Positions 7,053 to 10,632 of a stretch of DNA of 10,632 nucleotides are shown here, piece by piece. A program made the translations under genes and the position numbers. Every line of letters starts with the position of its first letter. Within the stretch, counting starts at the first letter, position 1. The notes under the pieces are model-generated. The model was not told the DNA's origin, searched no databases, and was given only the letters and a program-made list of their open reading frames with translations. Origin of the DNA: Rhodoplanes sp049284695 (GTDB lineage: Bacteria; Pseudomonadota; Alphaproteobacteria; Rhizobiales; Xanthobacteraceae); the NCBI GenBank assembly GCA_049284695.1, contig JBAPYK010000176.1, positions 1 through 10,632 on the forward strand, read 5' to 3'.

Positions 7053-7526
7053 ATGGCGAATGCTCCAGCGCGCAAAATCAAGGTGGTCGCCGACAACCGC
7101 AAGGCGCGGTTCAACTATGAGATCGGCGAGACGTTCGAAGCCGGGATCGCGCTCACCGGCTCGGAAGTGAAGTCGCTGCGCCAGGGGCGCGCGAGCATCG
7201 GCGAATCCTATGCGGATGCGCGCGAGGGCGAGCTGTGGCTCGTCAACGCCAACATCCCCGAGTATCTGCAGGCAGGGCGGTTCAATCATCCGCCGAAGCG
7301 CCCGCGCCGACTGTTGCTGCATCGCCGCCAGATCAATCGGCTCGCCGCCGGCGTCGAGCGCGAGGGCATGACGATCGTTCCGCTCAAGCTCTATTTCAAC
7401 GAAAAGGGACGAGCCAAGCTCGAGCTGGCGCTCGCCCGCGGCAAGAAGCTGCACGACAAGCGCGAGACCGAAAAGCGGCGCGACTGGGATCGCGAGCGCG
7501 GCCGGCTCTTGCGTGCGCGGGGTTGA
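7053..7526 (+). CDS. smpB: SsrA (tmRNA)-binding protein
   Basis: Binds tmRNA and carries it to stalled ribosomes for trans-translation. Seen: 157 residues, typical. ADNRKARFNYEI at the N-terminus, LTGSEVKSLRQGRASIGESYA (34-54), NIPEY, FNHPPKRPRRLLLHRRQI, and the basic C-terminal tail KKLHDKRETEKRRDWDRERG (131-150), which in the family enters the mRNA channel. Start: homologues begin a few residues before IKVVADNRK, so the ATG at 7053 is chosen. A GTG at 7035, overlapping the mscL stop codon, is an alternative adding six residues; neither has a strong Shine-Dalgarno. The ssrA tmRNA gene is not in the window. It follows mscL closely and converges with the next gene at 14 nt. Confidence 0.95.
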   Translation: MANAPARKIKVVADNRKARFNYEIGETFEAGIALTGSEVKSLRQGRASIGESYADAREGELWLVNANIPEYLQAGRFNHPPKRPRRLLLHRRQINRLAAGVEREGMTIVPLKLYFNEKGRAKLELALARGKKLHDKRETEKRRDWDRERGRLLRARG

Positions 7527-7540
7527 AGCGAACCGCCGCC

Positions 7541-7813
7541 TCAGGCCAACAGATCGTCGAACTCCCGGTGCCGCGCCACGTAGTTCGCGACGAACGAGCA
7601 GCGCGGGACGACTTTGAGGCCGCGCGCCCGCACCGCCTCGAGCGCGCCATGGACGAGCCGCGAAGCGATGCCGCGCCCGCGCCGGCGCTGCGGCGTCTCC
7701 GTATGCGTGAAGGTCATCACGCCGTTGGCGAGGCGGTAATAGGCGAGCGCCGTCGCTCCCTCGGCGTCGAGCTCGAAGCGGGAGAGGGCGGCATTGTCGC
7801 GGACCGAGGACAT
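7541..7813 (-). CDS. Small GNAT-like N-acetyltransferase (YjdJ / COG2388 type)
   Basis: Seen: 90 residues, the short single-domain size of the YjdJ-type acetyltransferase family. An N-terminal beta-hairpin (RFELDAEGATALAYYRL) leads to a strand (VMTFTHTETP) and the acetyl-CoA pyrophosphate loop RRRGRGIASRLV (43-54), then helix EAVRARGLKVVP, and the family-typical end C-S-F-V-A-N-Y with H-R-E-F-D-D-L-L (Cys72, Tyr78, His82). Known: these proteins bind acetyl-CoA, and their acceptors are mostly undefined. Start: ATG at 7811-7813, the only good choice, with no clear Shine-Dalgarno. It converges on smpB and is divergent from the DUF1330 gene. Function beyond the family is unknown. Confidence 0.85.
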   Translation of the reverse strand: MSSVRDNAALSRFELDAEGATALAYYRLANGVMTFTHTETPQRRRGRGIASRLVHGALEAVRARGLKVVPRCSFVANYVARHREFDDLLA

Positions 7814-7854
7814 GGCATAAGGCGTAGGGCACGAGGCGAGGAAGCTTGGAAAAT

Positions 7855-7891
7855 GTAGGGTGGGGCGAGCGGAAGCAAAATCCCATCACCC
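7855..7891. repeat. Decayed GTAGGGTGGG...CCCATCACCC palindrome
   Basis: GGGTG (7858-7862) plus GGG pair with CCC (7882-7884), a two-base AT bulge, and CACCC (7887-7891). The arms and the middle AGCGGAAGC resemble a GC-rich intergenic repeat (TAGGGTGGGCAAAGC...GCCCACC) that I recall from many alphaproteobacterial genomes; this copy is imperfect. It occupies the 137-bp divergent gap between the acetyltransferase and DUF1330 genes. GTAGGG also occurs at 7824-7829 with partly similar flanks. A small inverted repeat ACCGA-TGG-TCGGT follows at 7899-7911. Confidence 0.35.
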
Positions 7892-7950
7892 GATCATGAC
7901 CGATGGTCGGTGAGACCGGCGCAGAAGATGGGACAGGGCAGGGGCGTGTG

Positions 7951-8370
7951 ATGACCGGCCATATCGACCCGACCAAGCAGGCGTTCGCCGAATTTCGCGG
8001 GAACGACCGCGCGGGCCCGATCCACATGCTCAATCTGGTGCGGTTGCGCGCGCGGGCGAACTATCCGGACGGGCGGCAGGCGACGGGCGCGGAAGCCTAC
8101 GCCGCCTATGGCCGCGAGAGCGGGCCGGTCTTCGCGCGGCTGGGCGGCAAGATCGTCTGGCGCGGGACCTTCGAGCAGATGGTGATCGGGCCTTCCGAGG
8201 AGCGGTGGGATCTTTGCTTTGTCGCGGAGTACCCCGCGGTCGCTGCCTTCGTCGAGATGATCCGCGATCCCGTCTATCGCGAGGCGGTCAAGCACCGCCA
8301 GGCGGCGGTGCAGGATTCCCGGTTAATCCGCCTCGCCCCGCTGGCGGGAGGGGCGGGATTTGGGGGATAG
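7951..8370 (+). CDS. DUF1330 domain protein
   Basis: Seen: 139 residues. The family pattern is clear: PIHMLNLVRLRARANYP near residues 24-40, TGAEAYAAYGRES, the RLGGKIVWRGTFEQMVIGP block, W-D-L-C-F-V-A-E-Y-P, and AFVEMIRDPVYREAVKHRQAAVQDSRLI. Known: DUF1330 proteins adopt a dimeric ferredoxin-like alpha/beta barrel fold, and biochemical roles are undefined. Start: ATG at 7951 with AGGGG at 7940-7944, 6 nt upstream; the frame runs open to 7903 but with no better start. The last 10 residues are Gly/Ala-rich and poorly conserved. The next gene starts 14 nt after the stop, so the two are probably co-transcribed. Confidence 0.85.
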   Translation: MTGHIDPTKQAFAEFRGNDRAGPIHMLNLVRLRARANYPDGRQATGAEAYAAYGRESGPVFARLGGKIVWRGTFEQMVIGPSEERWDLCFVAEYPAVAAFVEMIRDPVYREAVKHRQAAVQDSRLIRLAPLAGGAGFGG

Positions 8371-8384
8371 GCGAGGCGGAACGC

Positions 8385-8822
8385 ATGATCGAAGGTCGAT
8401 TCTCACGCTTCTACCGGGAAACGGTCCGCACGCCGCGGCAAGACGAGATGGACGCGGCCGACCTCACGCCGTTCGTCCGGGACATCGTGCGGCGATCGAA
8501 GATCGCCAACGGATTCGTCCAGCTCTTCGTCGTCGGCTCGACCGGCGCGATCGTGTCGGTCGAGTTCGAGGACGGCGTGTTGCAGGACTTGAAGGACGTT
8601 CTCGACCGCCTGATCCCGCGCGGCCGCGACTATCATCACGAACGCGCGTGGGGCGACGGCAACGCCCATTCGCATCTGCGCGCGGCCGTACTCGGCCCCG
8701 ACATGACGGTGCCGGTCACCGACGGCAAGCCCGACCTCGGAACCTGGCAGCAGATCGCGGTCGTCAATCTCGACAATCGTCCGCGGGACCGGACGGTGGT
8801 GGTGACGGTGTACGGAGAGTGA
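8385..8822 (+). CDS. YjbQ / UPF0047 family protein
   Basis: Seen: 145 residues (family about 135-145). N-terminal strand region; GSTGAIVSVEFEDGVLQDL (51-69); the conserved DYHHERAWGDGNAHSHL segment (82-98, with D91, N93 and H97 likely in the active-site pocket); then VPVTDGKPDLGTWQQIAVVNLDNRPRDR (about 109-136), the diagnostic L-G-T-W-Q-x-I signature. Known: the family is annotated as secondary thiamine-phosphate synthase because some members complement thiE mutants weakly; the physiological role is unsettled. Start: ATG at 8385 with GAGG 8 nt upstream, 14 nt after the DUF1330 stop. Cytoplasmic. No thiamine gene is in the window to support that role. Confidence 0.9.
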   Translation: MIEGRFSRFYRETVRTPRQDEMDAADLTPFVRDIVRRSKIANGFVQLFVVGSTGAIVSVEFEDGVLQDLKDVLDRLIPRGRDYHHERAWGDGNAHSHLRAAVLGPDMTVPVTDGKPDLGTWQQIAVVNLDNRPRDRTVVVTVYGE

Positions 8823-8885
8823 CGCTGTTCGCTCCGCCTTGCGTCCGGTGCGCGAGCGTCGATGATGTGATCGCTGTCGCGATTA

Positions 8886-9809
8886 CTAGGCCGCGCCCGA
8901 AGCCTCGCTTGCTTCCAGCGGGTATTTCCGTTCCCACTCTTCCCGCGTGATCCAGGCCTCGAGGATGCGCACGTGCTCGGACTCTTCCTCGACGAACTCC
9001 TTCGCCACGGCCCTGATTTCCGGGTCCTTCGCGGTGCCGGAGACCTGGTAATAGAACTCGAACGCCCGCTTTTCCCCGCGGAGCGCCACGCGCAACGCGT
9101 CCAGCCGCGACAGGTCGGGATCGCCCGCCCAGATGTCCGCGCGTTCGGGTGTGGCGCTGTCGGCCCAGACGTAGTCCGGCGGCAGATGCTTTGACACGTC
9201 GATCGAGCCGGCGCGGCTCGTCGCCTCGGCGAGATGCATGCGGGAGAAGCGCGCAAGCTGCGCAAACAACTGCGCCACCGTGTGGTTGCCGACATCCTCC
9301 ATCGCTTTGGTCAGTTCTTCGTAATGGATCGCGGCGTCCTCCTCGGCCTTCACGGCGTAGCTGAGAAACTCGTCGAGCGAGTGAACCTCCAAGCCGCCCT
9401 TGAAGATTTTCGAGGCAGGCGTGAGGTGCGGCTTTTTCGCCGGCAGAACCTGGTCGCCTTCGAAAGTGACGAGAATGTCTTCGTCGCGAATGAAGCACTG
9501 GCACGCCAGCCGGTAGCGCGGCGGCATGTCATTGGTTTCGGCGTTGTAGATTTCCTCGTCCGTGATTTTCCCGAGCTGGCGGAGCATTTCCTTCTCCTTC
9601 TCCGTCAGCGCGATGCCGTATTTCGGTTTGTCGGTCGAAAGGTGCGTGACCTCGACGAGGCAGGACCCGCACTCGCCGTCCTGGCAGTCGAACGGGATCG
9701 GGACGTTGTGGGCCTTCGCGACGGCCAGAATGGTGCCTCGGTCGCCGGCGATCGCGTAGACGGTCATGTCGCGCGCCATTACCGGGGATGAAAACGTGAC
9801 ATTGGTCAT
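8886..9809 (-). CDS. 2Fe-2S ferredoxin domain fused to a rubrerythrin/ferritin-like domain
   Basis: Seen: 307 residues in two parts. Residues about 12-118 form a plant-type 2Fe-2S ferredoxin: PFDCQDGECGSCLVEV with Cys42, Cys47 and Cys50, and the fourth ligand Cys103 in RLACQCFIRDEDIL; Cys105 is extra. A segment between Cys50 and Cys103 (LTEKEKEMLRQLGKITDEE) is helical. Residues about 140-290 form a four-helix ferritin-like domain: AEEDAAIHYEEL (156-166), LFAQLARFSRMHLAEA (181-196), ALRGEKRAFEFYYQV (242-256) and FVEEESEHVRIL (272-283, E276-x-x-H279). Ser189 occupies the usual Glu of the first E-x-x-H. Inferred: a diiron (or peroxide/oxygen-reducing) unit with its own electron donor. Cytoplasmic, no signal peptide. 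Start: ATG at 9807-9809, placed 7 nt after AGGAG; an upstream in-frame ATG at 9815 is too close to it. Its partner enzyme and substrate are unknown. Confidence 0.85.
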   Translation of the reverse strand: MTNVTFSSPVMARDMTVYAIAGDRGTILAVAKAHNVPIPFDCQDGECGSCLVEVTHLSTDKPKYGIALTEKEKEMLRQLGKITDEEIYNAETNDMPPRYRLACQCFIRDEDILVTFEGDQVLPAKKPHLTPASKIFKGGLEVHSLDEFLSYAVKAEEDAAIHYEELTKAMEDVGNHTVAQLFAQLARFSRMHLAEATSRAGSIDVSKHLPPDYVWADSATPERADIWAGDPDLSRLDALRVALRGEKRAFEFYYQVSGTAKDPEIRAVAKEFVEEESEHVRILEAWITREEWERKYPLEASEASGAA

Positions 9810-9816
9810 CGGCATG

Positions 9817-9821
9817 CTCCT
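9817..9821 (-). promoter_or_regulatory. Shine-Dalgarno AGGAG deciding the start of the ferredoxin/ferritin-like gene
   Basis: AGGAG (minus strand) lies 7 nt before the ATG at 9807-9809 and only 1 nt before the in-frame ATG at 9813-9815. The spacing favours the downstream ATG (protein beginning MTNVTFSS) over the one beginning MPM. Confidence 0.65.
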
Positions 9822-10296
9822 GTGGCCGCGTGTGTCTTGTTGACGAACGCACAACCGCACCGGGCTCGCCGGGAAGGCGCTCCGCGTCGCGGGTCTTGTG
9901 ATCGCGATCGTGGACGCGGCGCCCCGGATCCCGCCCCACGGTCACTGATTAGAACGCAAGCAAAGTGCGGGCCAGTTTGTTGCGCCGCGGCATCGGTCTT
10001 GTCGCGCGGTGGAAGCGCCTTTTCATTCTAATTTTATTTTGCATCCAGGCCGGATGCTTGCCGGAAAAACCGGCCCCTGATAGCGCCGGCGCCGGAGGCG
10101 TGAGGAAGGTCGCGAACGTCACAAATCCGCTGTCGGCCTGGTCGGATTCGCGACAACGAACGATTCAGAACGGCACCGTGCCTCCGTGAGGAACCAAGCT
10201 TGGCCTCGCCCGAAGCGCACCATAGAGACGCGGGCGAGCCTGCGCATGACCGCGCATGTTAAAATTGCGCGGGCCAACGCGATCTTACCGGAGCAA
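9822..10296. other. Gene-poor 475-bp stretch with an AT-rich tract and hairpins
   Basis: No convincing gene. It must hold the promoters of the flanking divergent genes. Seen: an AT-rich tract at 10019-10040, striking in this GC-rich window; a hairpin GCATCC-AGGCC-GGATGC (10041-10057); a hairpin GCCGG-AAAAA-CCGGC (10060-10074); and a larger bulged stem, GTCGCGA/TCGCGAC (10109-10115 with 10148-10154) enclosing ATCCG/CGGAT (10125-10129 with 10143-10147). None ends in a U-tract on either strand. An open frame from a GTG at 9965 to 10189 would encode 74 residues with a hydrophobic stretch and a Cys (LFILILFCIQAGC). It lacks a ribosome site and a proper lipobox, so I do not call it a gene. Confidence 0.45.
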
Positions 10297-10632
10297 ATGC
10301 CGCAACGCCTCACCATCGTCTCCGGCGGGCAAAGCGGGGTCGACCGCGCGGCGCTCGACGCAGCGATTGCGCGCGGCATTCCCTATGGCGGCTGGTGCCC
10401 GAAGGGCGGCTGGGCCGAGGATTTCCCCGACCCGCCCGGGGTGCTTGCGCGCTATCCCTTGTTGCAGGAGACGCCGAGCGCCGATCCGGCGGAGCGCACG
10501 GAGTGGAACATGCGCGACAGCGACGCGTGCCTGATCCTGGTCGATGGAAGCGGCGTCGCGGTCTCTCAGGGAACGGCGCTGACGGGGGACCTGGCGGCGC
10601 GTTACGCCAAGCCGCTGCTGGTGGTCGATGTC
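10297..10632 (+). CDS. Putative molybdenum cofactor carrier (SLOG/Rossmann-like), 5' part
   Basis: Seen: 112 codons open to the right edge. IVSGGQSGVDRAALDAAI (residues 7-24) is the nucleotide-binding Gly-rich loop of this family. GIPYGGWCPKGGWAED (27-42), YPLLQET, ERTEWNMRDSDACLIL (66-81), then GTALTGDLAARYAKPLLVVDV follow, all in the order of the putative molybdenum carrier family (MoCo carrier, YpsA/LOG-like fold). Known: founding evidence is the Chlamydomonas MoCo carrier protein that binds and protects molybdenum cofactor; most bacterial members are untested, and related SLOG proteins bind nucleotides. Roughly 40-50 residues are probably missing at the right edge. Start: ATG at 10297 with GGAG only 3 nt upstream. 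An in-frame ATG at 10246, preceded by GGGCGAG, would add 17 residues and cannot be excluded. Confidence 0.82.
   Translation, partial: MPQRLTIVSGGQSGVDRAALDAAIARGIPYGGWCPKGGWAEDFPDPPGVLARYPLLQETPSADPAERTEWNMRDSDACLILVDGSGVAVSQGTALTGDLAARYAKPLLVVDV

Noticed and set aside
6798..8033. 411-codon minus-strand open frame crossing mscL, smpB and the acetyltransferase gene
   Set aside because: It overlaps three recognised genes and has Arg/Pro/Ala-rich composition with no family motif.
8868..8885. Hairpin TGATCGC/GCGATTA just after the ferredoxin/ferritin-like gene
   Set aside because: Seven pairs including a G-U and no U-tract on the minus strand; too weak to call a terminator.
9838..9853. TGT-N10-ACA motif, the NifA upstream activator consensus, before the ferredoxin/ferritin-like gene
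   Set aside because: It lies only 29 nt from the start codon, too close for an activator site, and I find no -24/-12 sigma-54 promoter. A six-base-specific pattern is easily met by chance.
9965..10189. 74-codon open frame from GTG with a hydrophobic stretch and Cys, resembling a lipoprotein
   Set aside because: No Shine-Dalgarno, no canonical lipobox (Gln at -3), and the hydrophobic residues arise from an AT-rich tract. Mentioned only in the intergenic description.

Overview
The window comes from the chromosome of a GC-rich alphaproteobacterium, most likely of the order Hyphomicrobiales (Bradyrhizobium / Rhodopseudomonas / Xanthobacteraceae-like). The basis is the protein sequences (ATP12-type F1 assembly chaperone, PccB, a long Slt with a Hyphomicrobiales-style N-terminus, DapA, SmpB), the divergent slt/dapA pair followed by smpB, and a palindromic intergenic element of a type common in that order. 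No database search was possible; all identifications rest on recognised motifs and gene length.

Left part (1-2927): a small secreted Gly/Trp-rich protein runs off the left edge on the minus strand. It is divergent from an ATP12 family chaperone gene, and the shared upstream region carries two perfect inverted repeats. Next, on the plus strand, is a complete 510-residue propionyl-CoA carboxylase beta subunit gene (pccB), whose leader holds a 12-bp bulged hairpin. No pccA is present in the window.

Middle (2928-7813): slt (periplasmic lytic transglycosylase, minus) converges on pccB and diverges from dapA (first committed step of lysine/DAP synthesis, plus). A two-hairpin palindromic element begins at the dapA stop codon. 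It is followed by mscL (mechanosensitive channel) and smpB (tmRNA partner for ribosome rescue), closely spaced and probably co-transcribed. A small GNAT-like acetyltransferase gene converges on smpB. slt, dapA and mscL share a cell-envelope theme: wall turnover, a wall precursor, and turgor release.

Right part (7814-10632): a two-gene plus-strand unit encodes a DUF1330 protein and a YjbQ/UPF0047 protein. Facing it on the minus strand is the most unusual gene of the window, a plant-type 2Fe-2S ferredoxin domain fused to a rubrerythrin/ferritin-like domain (307 residues). One of the expected metal-ligand positions in the latter appears to be Ser instead of Glu. A 487-bp gene-free stretch with an AT-rich tract and several hairpins separates it from the 5' part of a putative molybdenum cofactor carrier (SLOG/Rossmann-like) gene that runs off the right edge.

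Most of the window is ordinary housekeeping chromosome. I see no insertion sequence, CRISPR array, tRNA, rRNA or phage gene. The best candidates for follow-up are the ferredoxin/ferritin-like fusion, the pccB leader hairpin, the left-edge secreted protein with its upstream inverted repeats, and the structured gap before the molybdenum-carrier gene.
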